Shown piece after piece: positions 34,968 to 45,700 of a stretch of 64,000 nucleotides of DNA. The DNA is taken from the NCBI RefSeq assembly GCF_000304455.1, contig NC_018605.1, positions 790,608-854,607 on the forward strand, written 5' to 3'. Source of the DNA: Cardinium endosymbiont cEper1 of Encarsia pergandiella. Its GTDB lineage: Bacteria > Bacteroidota > Bacteroidia > Cytophagales > Amoebophilaceae. Within the stretch, counting starts at the first letter, position 1. Every line of letters starts with the position of its first letter. Under the pieces are notes generated by a model. That model had not been told where the DNA came from. It ran no database searches and saw nothing but the letters and a program-made list of their open reading frames with translations. The position numbers were made by a program, and so were the translations under genes.

Positions 34968-36143
34968 ATGAAGCAGTTGATTAAAGCAAAACTAAAAGGA
35001 GATCCCATTATATGGGGCATTGCTTTTATATTCTCCCACCTGAGTATTCTAGCGGTTTATAGCGCTTCTAGTTCTTTAGCCTATAGACAAATGCACCACA
35101 ATACGGAATATTATTTGATAAGGCAGGCACTGCTTATAGGTGGCGGATTAGCTGCAATGTGGTTAAGTCACCGGATTGATTACCGCTACTATGCCGCTAT
35201 CGCTAAAGTTGCACTTTGGATGTCTATTCCACTCTTGCTTGTAACCTGGCAGTATGGACTGAAATTAAATGAAGCTTCTCGTTGGCTGAATATCCCTTTT
35301 ATCAACAAATCTTTTCAACCATCTGACCTAGCACAACTTTCCCTTATTATACGGATCGCCCATATGCTAGCCAAACAACAAAAAAATATTACTTGCTTTA
35401 GAGCTGCCTGTTTGCCTATGTTAATCTGGTCTGGCCTGATTAGTGGGTTAATTGCTTTAACCAATTTTTCTTGTGCGATTTTATTATTTGCCACCTGCTT
35501 GACCCTTATGTTCATTGGTAGAATCCCTATTAAGTATTTACTCATTATTGTACTTACTGGTATATTAGTTGGAGGCGGCGGATTAATCTGGGGCCAACGT
35601 GGGAGAACAGCCCTTAAACGAATAGAGGGATTTATCAAAGGTACTGTCTCCTTTCAAGCTGAACAATCTTACATTGCTATTGCAACAGGTGGACTTTTGG
35701 GTAAAGGACCTGGTAATAGCACCCAACGCAACTTCTTACCCCATCCCTATTCAGACTTTATTTATGCCATCTTAATTGAAGAGTATGGCCTTATAGGCGG
35801 TATATTTATCCTAGTGCTCTATTTGCTTTTACTATATAGATCGATTGCTTTATTGCCTACAGCTTCTAGTTATTATGGGGGAATTTTAGCTACAGGTATA
35901 AGCCTTTTAATTGTATTTCAAGCTTTATTGAATATGTCAATTGCAGTAGGTCTCGGCCCTGTTACAGGCCTTCCTTTACCATTTGTGAGTATGGGTGGCA
36001 CTTCCGTTTTATTTACGGGTATTGCATTAGGCATTCTATTAAGCATTGGTCAAGGTGTAATCGATACAGAACTGATACATTTACAAAAAGCAGTGGCCGG
36101 CATTCGCTATAATAGATACAAAAAAAATGGCGGAGATGAATAG
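34968..36143 (+). CDS. ftsW: SEDS-family peptidoglycan polymerase (FtsW/RodA)
   Basis: 391 residues with about 10 membrane segments. Typical motifs are YSASSSLAYR near the start, EASRWLNIPF and FQPSDLAQLSLII, the extracellular loop with EQSYIAIATGGLLGKGPGNS, and GLPLPFVSMGGTS near the end. SEDS proteins polymerise glycan strands with a partner PBP2 or PBP3. The sequence is closest in style to Bacteroidetes FtsW, but RodA cannot be ruled out. The start is 23 bases after tlc. Confidence 0.88.
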   Translation: MKQLIKAKLKGDPIIWGIAFIFSHLSILAVYSASSSLAYRQMHHNTEYYLIRQALLIGGGLAAMWLSHRIDYRYYAAIAKVALWMSIPLLLVTWQYGLKLNEASRWLNIPFINKSFQPSDLAQLSLIIRIAHMLAKQQKNITCFRAACLPMLIWSGLISGLIALTNFSCAILLFATCLTLMFIGRIPIKYLLIIVLTGILVGGGGLIWGQRGRTALKRIEGFIKGTVSFQAEQSYIAIATGGLLGKGPGNSTQRNFLPHPYSDFIYAILIEEYGLIGGIFILVLYLLLLYRSIALLPTASSYYGGILATGISLLIVFQALLNMSIAVGLGPVTGLPLPFVSMGGTSVLFTGIALGILLSIGQGVIDTELIHLQKAVAGIRYNRYKKNGGDE

Positions 36144-36513
36144 CTGATTTAAAGTTTATTTTACTATTTCTAAAAGAAGCTAAAAGGGTTTAGAGATATT
36201 TTTTTGTATATTGTGTGGGGTTGGATCTTACCGCTGTAAACTGGCATTATGTTAAAAAAATATAATTTTGTTGTGTAGGTTGCTACATGGTATCTATTTA
36301 GGATTAGATTTTTAGTTTAGGATTAGATTTTTAGTTACAGTAATATAAATTTATTATTTTTAATCCCCAGCATACATTATAATAACCTTTAATAAAAAAG
36401 TAAAACGCGTAACCTAGTTTTAGCCCTGGTAAAGCAATTTGTGTTGCAGAGGTGCGGTGTATGCTGCTTTTTGTGCATATTTTACCTTGATACGTGCTTA
36501 TGTTTAGTGACAC
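36144..36513. other. Intergenic upstream of nusA
   Basis: 370 AT-rich bases. It contains the 19-bp tandem repeat at 36297-36334. The rimP gene that usually precedes nusA in Bacteroidetes is not here, and no remnant of it is seen. Confidence 0.5.
36297..36334 (+). repeat. Perfect 19-bp tandem repeat (2 copies)
   Basis: TTTAGGATTAGATTTTTAG occurs twice in tandem without mismatch, about 180 bases before nusA. Purpose unknown; it could vary in copy number. Confidence 0.85.
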
Positions 36514-37755
36514 ATGGATAATAATAAATTAGTAGAGTCATTTGCAGAATTTGCCAAATCTAAAAATATTGATCGCCCCACCGTCATACGTATTTTAGAA
36601 GATGTATTGCGTGCAGTTATGCTTAGCAAATTTGGGAATAGTGATAATTTTGATATCATCATCAACCTTGATAAAGGAGACCTCCAGATATGGCGTTTTC
36701 GTGAAGTAGTAACAGATGATGCAGCAGATAGATGCGCCCCTGATAAAATACCCCTTTCAGAGGCTAGAAAAATAGAGGCCGATTTTGAACTAGGAGAAGA
36801 ACTATCTGAAGAAATTAAAATTTCCGATTTTGGCAGAAGGCTGATTCTGACTGCCAAGCAAATGCTGGTACAAAAAGTTCGAGAACTGGAAAAAGAATCG
36901 CTCTATAATAAATATGAACAACTGGTGGGTTGCCTAATTACAGCTGAAGTCAATCAAATTTTAAGCAAAGAAATTATTTTATTAGATGACGAATGGAATG
37001 AACTTTTCTTACCAAAATCAGAACAAATACCTAAGGATCAGTTTAAAAAAGGGGAGCATGTTCGTGCCGTTATCTCCAAGGTAGGGATTCATAATGCAAT
37101 ACCTCGAGTGATACTTTCTAGGACATCACCTATTTTTTTAGAAAAATTATTTGAAAATGAGATTCCTGAAATCCAAGATGGACTTATTGCCATAAAAAAA
37201 ATCGTACGGGATCCCGGTGCGCGTGCAAAGGTGGCTGTTGAAACTTTTGACGACAGAATCGATCCAGTTGGCGCTTGTGTAGGTATCAAAGGGTCTCGCA
37301 TACACGGTATCGTCAAAGAAGTTCAGTACGAAAACATTGACATTATTAATTATACTGATAATTTAGAATTGTATATTACACGTGCCCTGAGCCCTGCATG
37401 TATCAATCGAATCGAACAAAGAAATGATAGGATCTCTGTCTACTTGGATCCCAATCAAGTAGCACTAGCAATTGGGAAAGGAGGCCAAAATATTAAACTA
37501 GCGAGTCGGCTAATTGGCAAAGAACTAGATGTGTATAGGGATCTGCCCAGCCATTTAGAACAGCATGATATTCCACTTTCGGAGTTTAATGAGACCATTG
37601 AACCTTGGATTTTGGAGGAACTGTATAAAATTGGGTTAGACTCTGCTAGAAGTGTTTTAACCTTGTCCAAAACAACCCTTGAGGAACGTATAGATTTAGA
37701 ACAAGAAACAATAGACGAAATCTATGCCATATTAGATCAAGCGCTTAATCGTTGA
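36514..37755 (+). CDS. nusA: Transcription termination/antitermination factor NusA
   Basis: 413 residues. The N-terminal RNA-polymerase-binding domain begins NKLVESFAEFAKSKNID. An S1 domain (GCLITAEVNQI) follows, then two KH domains: IVRDPGARAKVAVETFD with GACVGIKGSRI, and DPNQVALAIGKGGQNIKLA. The end is a single helical repeat region. The C-terminal acidic repeats found in Escherichia coli are absent, as is normal for Bacteroidetes. infB follows after 35 bases. Confidence 0.95.
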   Translation: MDNNKLVESFAEFAKSKNIDRPTVIRILEDVLRAVMLSKFGNSDNFDIIINLDKGDLQIWRFREVVTDDAADRCAPDKIPLSEARKIEADFELGEELSEEIKISDFGRRLILTAKQMLVQKVRELEKESLYNKYEQLVGCLITAEVNQILSKEIILLDDEWNELFLPKSEQIPKDQFKKGEHVRAVISKVGIHNAIPRVILSRTSPIFLEKLFENEIPEIQDGLIAIKKIVRDPGARAKVAVETFDDRIDPVGACVGIKGSRIHGIVKEVQYENIDIINYTDNLELYITRALSPACINRIEQRNDRISVYLDPNQVALAIGKGGQNIKLASRLIGKELDVYRDLPSHLEQHDIPLSEFNETIEPWILEELYKIGLDSARSVLTLSKTTLEERIDLEQETIDEIYAILDQALNR

Positions 37756-37790
37756 CCTAAATAGATCCGCTAGGTAGCGTAATACACCCT

Positions 37791-40457
37791 ATGAATCAAG
37801 AAAAAAACATGCGACTTAGCCAAGTGGCTCGAAAATTAAATGTAGGAACAGAGACCCTTGCTTCTTTTTTAGCTCAAAAAGGATTTGTGGTAGATAACAA
37901 GCCCAACGCTAAAATAACGATCGAACAATTTAACCTATTGGCTACTGAATTCGTCTCAGCTGGTATGGATAAAGAAGAAGCTGCACATGTAACCATTGGT
38001 AAAACCTATCTAAACATCGTTGCCCCATCTGAAGCGCCCCCTACTCCACCTGCTCATTATGAAGCTTCTGTTCCAGTTTTACCTGGGTTAAAAACAATTG
38101 GAAAAATTGACTTAACTACTGAAAAAACGAAAGCTAAAGTTCCTTCTATGGTTCCCTCTACTCCGGCTGAGACGGCAGAAATACACCCACCCATAACGGA
38201 AGCCGATGCGAAGGCAGATCAAGAAAGCGTCAAACCAGCCCCTCTTAAGCCAGATAAAATATCTTTCTCAGAACCCCTTAAAAGGCCTACCATCGTAGGT
38301 AAAATGACGCTATCTGAACCTACTTTTAGAAAGCACCACCAGAACAGTGGTACGCTATCCCAAAAATCCAACGGTGGCATCGGTACATCTAAAACAGGGC
38401 GTACAAAAGTACAAAATAGGTTCAAAAAGGGTATAGATAACGCTGCTACAGCTAGACCTATACATGGTAAAAAAATAGGATTATCTAATTTTAATGCACA
38501 CCCAAATGATTTTCGAAAAGATCCCAAATTAAGCCCAAAAGAACAAGAAGGCGTATCCTCCCAAGAAATAGAAAGTCAAATCAAAAGAACCTTAGCAAAA
38601 TTAAACCAAGGTACCGGCGATGGAACGCGCGCTAAATATAAAAAAGACAGGCGTACTGCCCACCTAAAAGCTGAAGAAAAACGTCAAAATCAAGAAAAAA
38701 AAGCAGAAAAAATCCTAAAAATCACGGAATTTATTTCAGCTAGTGAACTTGCCTCTTTTATGGACACTACGGTCAATGAAGTACTTTCTACTTGTATGTC
38801 CTTAGGTATGATTATATCCATCAACCAACGTCTGGATGCAGAAGCCATCACAGTAGTTGCGGATGAGTTTGGCTATAGTGTAGAATTTGTTGCCATACAA
38901 GAAGAAGAGGTCTATCAAGATATAGAAGAGGCCAGTGGTCCACTAGTAGAACGTCCTCCTATTGTAACCATTATGGGACACGTAGACCATGGCAAAACTT
39001 CATTATTAGATTACATTCGTACTACAAAAGTAGCTGCGAAAGAAGCTGGCGGTATTACCCAGCACATTGGAGCCTATGCCATTACGACCGATCAAAACAA
39101 AAAAATTGTCTTTTTAGATACACCTGGCCATGAAGCTTTCACAGCCATGCGTACCAGGGGTGCACAGGTAACCGATATTATTGTAATCTTGATCGCTGCA
39201 GATGATAGCATCATGAACCAAACTAAAGAGTCCATTAGCCACGCGCAAGTAGCAGGTTGTCCTATTATTATTGCCATCAATAAAATGGATAAACCACAAG
39301 CCAACCCAGAGAAGGTTAAACAAGATTTGGCCAATCTTAACATCTTAGTGGAGGATTGGGGTGGAAAATACCAGTGCCAAGAAATATCAGCTAAAACAGG
39401 GCAAGGCGTCAACGAACTGCTGGAAAAAATTCTGCTAGAAGCTGCTCTATTAAACTTACAAGCCACACCCTCTAGAAAGTCCAAGGGGACCATTATTGAG
39501 TCTTTTTTAGATCCCGGTAGGGGATATATATCTACTGCCATTGTACAAGATGGCACCTTACGGGTAGGCGATATTATACTAGCAGGTGTCTACTATGGAA
39601 AGGTTAAAGCGATGTTAAACCACCAAAACATAGCGCAAAAAATAGCGCCTCCCGGTACAGCTGTGCAAGTATTGGGATTAAATGGTCCCCCCAGAGCAGG
39701 AGATACTTTTCGTGTGATGGATACTATAAAAGAAGTAGGCGAATTGGCCCAAAAAAAGCAACAGCTGTTGCGCGAGCAGGGATTGCGCACAAAATCTCAA
39801 CTTACCCTAGATGAAATTGGACGTCGTTTAGCGGTAGGGAACTTCAAGGAGCTTAATATTATCATTAAAGGGGATATGGATGGTTCCATTGAAGCATTGG
39901 CCGATGCACTGCTTAGCCTATCCCATGAAGAAGTAGGCGTCAATATTTTACACAAGTGTGTAGGAGCCGTCTCAGAGTCCGACGTGCTCCTTGCGGCTGC
40001 TTCTGAAGCTATTATCATTGCTTTTCATATTAAACCATCTGCACAAGCTAAAAAATTGGCTGAAAGAGAAGGGGTAGAGATTAAACACTATTCCATTATT
40101 TATAGTGTTATAGATGACGTACGCAATGCAGTACAGGGACTTTTGGTGCCCACTATCGAAGAAGTACCTACCGGTCGAGCAGAGGTTAAAAAGATCTTTA
40201 CTTTTTCAAAAATCGGTAATATTGCAGGATGTCAAGTGCAAGCAGGTTTTATCAAACAATCTAACCCCATACGTGTCATTCGGAAAGAGGAAGTTGTATT
40301 TACAGGTCCCATTCAGACTATAAAGCATGGACTAGAAGAGATCAAACAAGTAAAATCTGTCTCTGAATGCGGTATACATATTAAAAATTTTGACGAAATT
40401 GAAGTAGGGGATATTATAGAGGGTTTTGAGCGAAAAGAAATCAAACGACAGCTTTAA
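37791..40457 (+). CDS. infB: Translation initiation factor IF-2
   Basis: 888 residues. IF-2 brings fMet-tRNA to the 30S subunit. Residues 1-60 form the N-terminal fold (MRLSQVARKLNVGTETLASF), with a long Pro/Lys-rich linker to about 310. The G domain has GHVDHGKT (near 394), DTPGHEAF (443) and NKMD (near 498), followed by domains II to IV (FLDPGRGYISTAIVQDGTL; IIKGDMDGSIEALADAL; VGAVSESDVLLAAAS). The ATG at 37791 is used; an ATG six codons later is also possible. It forms an operon with nusA. Confidence 0.96.
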   Translation: MNQEKNMRLSQVARKLNVGTETLASFLAQKGFVVDNKPNAKITIEQFNLLATEFVSAGMDKEEAAHVTIGKTYLNIVAPSEAPPTPPAHYEASVPVLPGLKTIGKIDLTTEKTKAKVPSMVPSTPAETAEIHPPITEADAKADQESVKPAPLKPDKISFSEPLKRPTIVGKMTLSEPTFRKHHQNSGTLSQKSNGGIGTSKTGRTKVQNRFKKGIDNAATARPIHGKKIGLSNFNAHPNDFRKDPKLSPKEQEGVSSQEIESQIKRTLAKLNQGTGDGTRAKYKKDRRTAHLKAEEKRQNQEKKAEKILKITEFISASELASFMDTTVNEVLSTCMSLGMIISINQRLDAEAITVVADEFGYSVEFVAIQEEEVYQDIEEASGPLVERPPIVTIMGHVDHGKTSLLDYIRTTKVAAKEAGGITQHIGAYAITTDQNKKIVFLDTPGHEAFTAMRTRGAQVTDIIVILIAADDSIMNQTKESISHAQVAGCPIIIAINKMDKPQANPEKVKQDLANLNILVEDWGGKYQCQEISAKTGQGVNELLEKILLEAALLNLQATPSRKSKGTIIESFLDPGRGYISTAIVQDGTLRVGDIILAGVYYGKVKAMLNHQNIAQKIAPPGTAVQVLGLNGPPRAGDTFRVMDTIKEVGELAQKKQQLLREQGLRTKSQLTLDEIGRRLAVGNFKELNIIIKGDMDGSIEALADALLSLSHEEVGVNILHKCVGAVSESDVLLAAASEAIIIAFHIKPSAQAKKLAEREGVEIKHYSIIYSVIDDVRNAVQGLLVPTIEEVPTGRAEVKKIFTFSKIGNIAGCQVQAGFIKQSNPIRVIRKEEVVFTGPIQTIKHGLEEIKQVKSVSECGIHIKNFDEIEVGDIIEGFERKEIKRQL

Positions 40458-40574
40458 TAAGCGCCTTAGCGCTACTTTGTGGTGGATAAAAAGCCTATAT
40501 TGCGCTTTTTATAGTAAATTGATCCATTACAGCTTCGTACGCAATACATTTTTGTTTATTTGTAAGGTCAACCA

Positions 40575-40976
40575 ATGGATTTTTATACATTTCTATCTAA
40601 AGCAGCCTTTAAGATTCTTATAATTTTAATCTTTTCGGGTATCCGATGGCTCTATACCCATCGGAGGGATTCAGATAATACAATGTCCCATAACGAAAAA
40701 TATGATTATGATGAAGAGGAAGAAGAGGACGATTATGATGAAGAGCAGGCCAAGCAGGAGGTAACGCATCAAGCCATCTCTTCTACTATAGCCAAGCCAG
40801 TGGTGCACAAAAAGCCTCAAGCGACACCTTTGCCGCAAGCAGCAGCCGCGCATCCTAGCTTATCCAAACCTAGCCCCAGCGTAGATCGAAAAGCCCACCT
40901 AGTCGGCAAACGAAAATTATTTAAAAATGGATTGCTGATGGATGCACTTATGAAACGAAAGGACTATGTAATATGA
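40575..40976 (+). CDS. Hypothetical acidic single-pass membrane protein
   Basis: 133 residues. A hydrophobic segment (residues 10-26, FKILIILIFSGIRWLY) is followed by a very acidic stretch (YDYDEEEEEDDYDEEQ, near residues 44-59), a Pro/Ala/Lys-rich linker and a basic end (KRKLFKNGLLMDALMKRKDY). No homologue comes to mind. It lies between infB and rluD on the same strand, so it may be co-transcribed with them. The coding case rests on its length, start codon and clean fit to the gap. Confidence 0.6.
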   Translation: MDFYTFLSKAAFKILIILIFSGIRWLYTHRRDSDNTMSHNEKYDYDEEEEEDDYDEEQAKQEVTHQAISSTIAKPVVHKKPQATPLPQAAAAHPSLSKPSPSVDRKAHLVGKRKLFKNGLLMDALMKRKDYVI

Positions 40977-41019
40977 TCCTAGCTATAGCAGATTGCACCA
41001 AGCCATTTTTCTCTTATAC

Positions 41020-42078
41020 ATGAAACCAGATCGCCCATTTCAAAGGCTTTTAAAGGCCCATCTAATGACCGTTACAAACGAAAATTGTAACTTGCGTATA
41101 GACAAATTTTTATCAGACTTTTTAAATATAAGTCGCCATAAAGTCCAATCAGCCATTGCACAGGAATGGGTTTCCGTTAATGGTCAGCCTATAAAATCCA
41201 ATTATAAGGTTCAGCCTAAAGATGCAATCATAGCCCATATACCTACCGCCACGGAGGCAGCTACGCTGACGCCAGAAGCGATACCATTAGATATTGTATA
41301 TGAAGATGACCACTTACTGGTTGTCCACAAACCAGCCCAGATGGTAGTCCATCCAGATACCGCCCATCAAACCGGAACATTGGCCCATGGGCTGCTCCAT
41401 CGCTATAAAAATTTACCTTTAAAAGACGATATGCCGACCCGGCCTGGCTTGGTACATCGGATTGATAAAGATACATCTGGTCTATTGGTAGTCGCCAAAA
41501 CAGCAGAAAGTTTGGCCCATTTGTCCCGTCAATTTTACAACCATACGGTCAAACGGATTTACCATGCATTGGTTTGGGGCAACCCTGAAAATGGATGCGG
41601 CACCATCGATTTAAATATTGGGAAAAGCCGCCGCCATCAAAAAAGCTTAGCTTTCCCAGATGGGAAAAAGGCTGTTACCCATTATCAGGTCATCAAGCCA
41701 CTACAGCAGGTTGCCCTTGTAGCCTGTAGATTAGAAACAGGGCGTACCCATCAGATTCGCGTCCATATGCAACAGATCGGTCACCCCGTCTTCGGTGATC
41801 CGCAATATGGTGGTGATGCAATCGTTAAGGGTCAACGCTATGCTTCCTATAAGGCGTTTATACGCAACTGCTTTAAACTAATGCCTTACCAGGCACTCCA
41901 TGCAGCCGTATTGGGCTTTAACCACCCGGTTACTGGCGCACCACTCTCCTTTGAAGCGGCTTTACCAGAAAATTTTGTTAAACTCATAGAGCAATGGGAA
42001 AAATACAACACCGCTCGTATGGACCATGTTGCGCAAGATAAAACATTTGATCAAACAAGTCTTCCACTTTTCCAATAG
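41020..42078 (+). CDS. rluD: 23S rRNA pseudouridine synthase, RluD-like
   Basis: 352 residues from ATG 41020 (41065 also possible). An S4 RNA-binding domain (NLRIDKFLSDFLNISRHKVQ, near residues 27-46) precedes the RluA-family catalytic domain with the catalytic Asp in LVHRIDKDTSGLLVVAK (near residue 153). Further matches are LETGRTHQIRVHMQQIGHPV and FGDPQYGG. RluD makes pseudouridines at 1911/1915/1917 of 23S rRNA helix 69; assignment within the RluA family is by overall similarity. It overlaps the next gene by 53 bases. Confidence 0.88.
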   Translation: MKPDRPFQRLLKAHLMTVTNENCNLRIDKFLSDFLNISRHKVQSAIAQEWVSVNGQPIKSNYKVQPKDAIIAHIPTATEAATLTPEAIPLDIVYEDDHLLVVHKPAQMVVHPDTAHQTGTLAHGLLHRYKNLPLKDDMPTRPGLVHRIDKDTSGLLVVAKTAESLAHLSRQFYNHTVKRIYHALVWGNPENGCGTIDLNIGKSRRHQKSLAFPDGKKAVTHYQVIKPLQQVALVACRLETGRTHQIRVHMQQIGHPVFGDPQYGGDAIVKGQRYASYKAFIRNCFKLMPYQALHAAVLGFNHPVTGAPLSFEAALPENFVKLIEQWEKYNTARMDHVAQDKTFDQTSLPLFQ

Positions 42079-42637
42079 GGAAAGCAATAGCTTACTAGCT
42101 ATGGTTACCTTTATGCTAGTGGCCGTTATAGCCCCTAAAGTAGTACAGCTATACTACAGCTATAAACCAGACCATGGTGCAGACACCGCGTTATTGGAAA
42201 AACAGCTGGCCTTATTGCAAGCCAATAGGGATAGATTGGTCCCATTGGATATAAACAGCACTACGGCAGAACCACTACTAGTCATAGAGGGGATAACCCA
42301 ACCACTTGCCCTTAGAATCCTACGGTATAGAGACAAATTGGGTGGGTTTGTTTCCGTTGACCAATACAAAGAAGTATATGGCTTATCTGGCCGTCTGCGC
42401 GCCAAACTCATCCAGCGCACCACTATACAAACAGGCTATCAACCTAAAAAAGTATCCTTAAACCGGGCAACCCGTAAGCAGTTGGCTGCACATCCCTATA
42501 TTTCATATGGTATGGCCCAAGCCATTATAGATTACAGAAAACGCGAAGGAAAATTTACTACCTTACATGCCATTCAAACACTACCGGGCTACCACCCAGA
42601 TTGGGGAAAAAAAGTAATGCCCTATCTCTCCCTTTAA
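42026..42637 (+). CDS. Membrane-anchored helix-hairpin-helix protein (ComEA-like)
   Basis: 203 residues. An N-terminal membrane anchor (residues 23-44, LLAMVTFMLVAVIAPKVVQL) is followed by two ComEA-type helix-hairpin-helix units: PLDINSTTAEPLLVIEGIT with RILRYRDKLGGF, and VSLNRATRKQLAAHPYI with AIIDYRKREGKF. These motifs bind DNA non-specifically. The N-terminus (FHFSNRESNSLLAM) is the standard start of this Bacteroidetes family. It may serve in DNA uptake or an envelope role; no other competence gene is in the window. Confidence 0.85.
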   Translation: MLRKIKHLIKQVFHFSNRESNSLLAMVTFMLVAVIAPKVVQLYYSYKPDHGADTALLEKQLALLQANRDRLVPLDINSTTAEPLLVIEGITQPLALRILRYRDKLGGFVSVDQYKEVYGLSGRLRAKLIQRTTIQTGYQPKKVSLNRATRKQLAAHPYISYGMAQAIIDYRKREGKFTTLHAIQTLPGYHPDWGKKVMPYLSL

Positions 42638-42751
42638 CCATCCTTTACAACAGGTCCCTTTCTTCACTTTTGATTTCTAGATAAGAATTCGTATTATAAA
42701 GTGTAGCGCTACTGCTATGCCTATTTTTTAATTTTTTAACGGCTTGATCTT

Positions 42752-45700
42752 ATGATATACTTTAATATGCCGTTATATATAGTGGCAGTCTTTTTGGGGT
42801 TAACCTTTATAATGGGTATTTATTTTAGTAGAAAAAAAACTACTTTCCGGGAATATGCAATCGGGAATAAACAATTCGGTACGGCTACTTTGGTATCTAC
42901 GATATTGGCTACTGCTTTTGGAGGGGGAGGGTTGAAGCGTACTGTAGAGTCTACTTATGAACTTGGCTTAGACTGGATAATAATTCCACTCTCTTTAGGT
43001 ATTAGCTTATGGATCATTGCTAAATTAGCCTTGCGTATGGGGCCATTTATGCAACACCTCTCTATGTCAGAGACTATAGATAGTGTCTATGGTAGGCACC
43101 CAATGATTATCGCTTCTATCGTTAATATCTGTACTGCTATCTTTGCTGTTACTATGCAAATCAATGTAATGTCTGAGGCGATTAAGATGTGTTTTCCATC
43201 GATTGAACCTCGTATTATTACTATTCTTTCCACTATACTTCTTATTTTTTATTCTACATTTGGGGGTATTCGGGCCATTACTTATACAGATATATTGCAG
43301 TTTATAACCTTTTCCATTATTATTCCGCTTCTGGCTTGGTTTATGTTTATACAAATAGGCAAACCAGTCACGGAAATAGTTCCTGTCCTACAAAATTATC
43401 CTAAATTTCAGTTTAACAACTTATTTCAGCTTAATAGCCATCTAATCGGGATAGTTCTAATTTTTCTATCTTGTGCGGTAGCTTCTATAGAGCCTAGTAT
43501 TATACAACGGGTCTATATGGCTTCTAGTCTCATCCAAGCTCGAAAAGCTTTTTCGTATGCAGGTCTTTTTTGTTTTCCTATATTCTTTTTTATCAATCTA
43601 GTTGGTATATTTGTTTTTGTAGGAGCACCTGATTTACTAAAAGAAAATATCTGGGAATATATAACTACCAATATTCCTTCTTTATTCAAAGGCTTTCTTA
43701 GCATTAGTTTTCTTGCTATGTCGATGTCTACCGCTGATTCTTGGTTAAATGTTTCTGCTATTATGGTTAGCCATGATATCCTAAAAAACCTACACAAGAC
43801 AAAAGAATCGATTGATGCCTATAAACTTAGAATAGCTAGATGGGCCACTCTAGTGATAGGTCTATTGGCTATGTTGATAGCTTTTCGTTGTAAAGATCTT
43901 GTACAATTACTGTACTGGACTCTTGATTGTGCTCTACCTATTATAACGGCCCCTTTTATCTTAGCCATTTTTGGTTTTCGGGGTACTTCTCGTACAGCTT
44001 TAATCGGTATGGCTACTGGTTTCTTCACTATTTTAGCGTGGAACAAGTGGGTTGCGCCGTCCACGGGAATGGATGGTTCCTTTCTGGCTATGGTGGCCAA
44101 TGGCTTGGCGATGCTAGCAGCCCATTATCTACTGAAACAACCAGAAGGTGCCGGGTGGGCTAAACCAGATAATGAGCTCCAGCAGATGCAGCAAGCACGT
44201 GCGCGGAAGCGTGCGGAACGAAAAGAAGCCATTAAAATGGCCTGGGCCAATAGAAAAGTAACTTTGAGTAAATTGACGCCCAATGATGCTATGCTACGCT
44301 GCATAGGACTCTATATGGTGGTTACTTCTATTATGGATTATTGGTTTATGCAACCCACTTCCATCTCTTGGCCCATAATCCAAGTTTGTATAGGTACCCT
44401 GCTGATCGCTTCTAAAACTTTTTTTAGCAAAGTACTGCCGAACTGGTTGATTGGCCTAGGTGCACTTATCATCCTAACGGTTTATTTACCGCTAGATTTG
44501 CTTTGGCATTCTTGGTATTCATTAGACACGATTTTTACTGCATGCTTGTCTTTGGCCCATTGCGCCATTATTTTAGCGACATTACCCCTCTACCTAGGGA
44601 TAAAAGTTGTAGCAGCGACGATATTATTGATGCTCCCTACTGCGATTCAATGCGCTTTGCCGGAATTAGTTGTCCTACTGCCGATATGTGGAGCGATGCT
44701 ATTGGTATGCAGCATTATTATTTACCTTAAAGTCAGATTAAGCCATGCTACAACTAGAATTCTTTATCTTGAAAATAGAGAAAAGCTTAAAGAAGCGGAA
44801 AAAGTAAAGGCTTCTTTATATGATGCCGCTATAATGCCAGCTGCTTCAGCTGGACAGTGCAAGGGCTATGGCGCTATTCTAACAAAAGTCATTCAAAAAA
44901 TGGAAGAATCTATCTCTTTCTTAGACCAAAATATGCCTCTCTATAAGCAGGATTTTCAAAGTATTATCAATAAGCTTTATGACTGGGTAGCCTATTTCAA
45001 TAGAAGAGAAAAAGCCAAAAAGCATGCACTGCTCCAGCCTACTAAAATTCATGTAGAAGAGCTGATCCATAAGGTGGAATTTACGTTGTCCCAAGAGATG
45101 TCAGACCCGCCTAGGCTACTCGTAGAAAAAATAAACAATATGGGACCATTATGCCCCTATATCACCTGCGATATAAACCAAATAGTGTATTTATTGACTC
45201 AGGCTGTTTTACGGGTGGGTGGCCTAGCTAAGGCCCCTATTATCCGGCTACAACTGCAGGCTACCGCTTTACAATTTAAGCAAGCAGATCCTATTGAAAG
45301 TCACCGCCTACTATCCACTCATTTTCAAGCTACTGCCTGGGCAATAAGTGAAGTAGCTACCCCTTCTGAAGCGCTTCCGAAGGTGAAAAAATGCTATGAA
45401 GATAGGATAGATCTTATAAAACCTCAACAGCAATGTCCGCCACCGATAGACCTTCAGGAAGCCACTATATCCACTATTGTAACTGCCCACTATGGTTACA
45501 AAAAAATTTCTATGGATAAAAAACCACCAACTATTTTGCTGGTATTGCCTACTGATGTTACTGAACTCCTTAAGCATATGACGGCTGGACTACCTATAGA
45601 TGCTTTAGCCACAGAGGGCCCTATCTCTCCTAAGGAGCAGGCCGATTCCATGATGGCTTTGATGCAATTCCATGACTATGTCTCCAAATCGGCTTATGAA

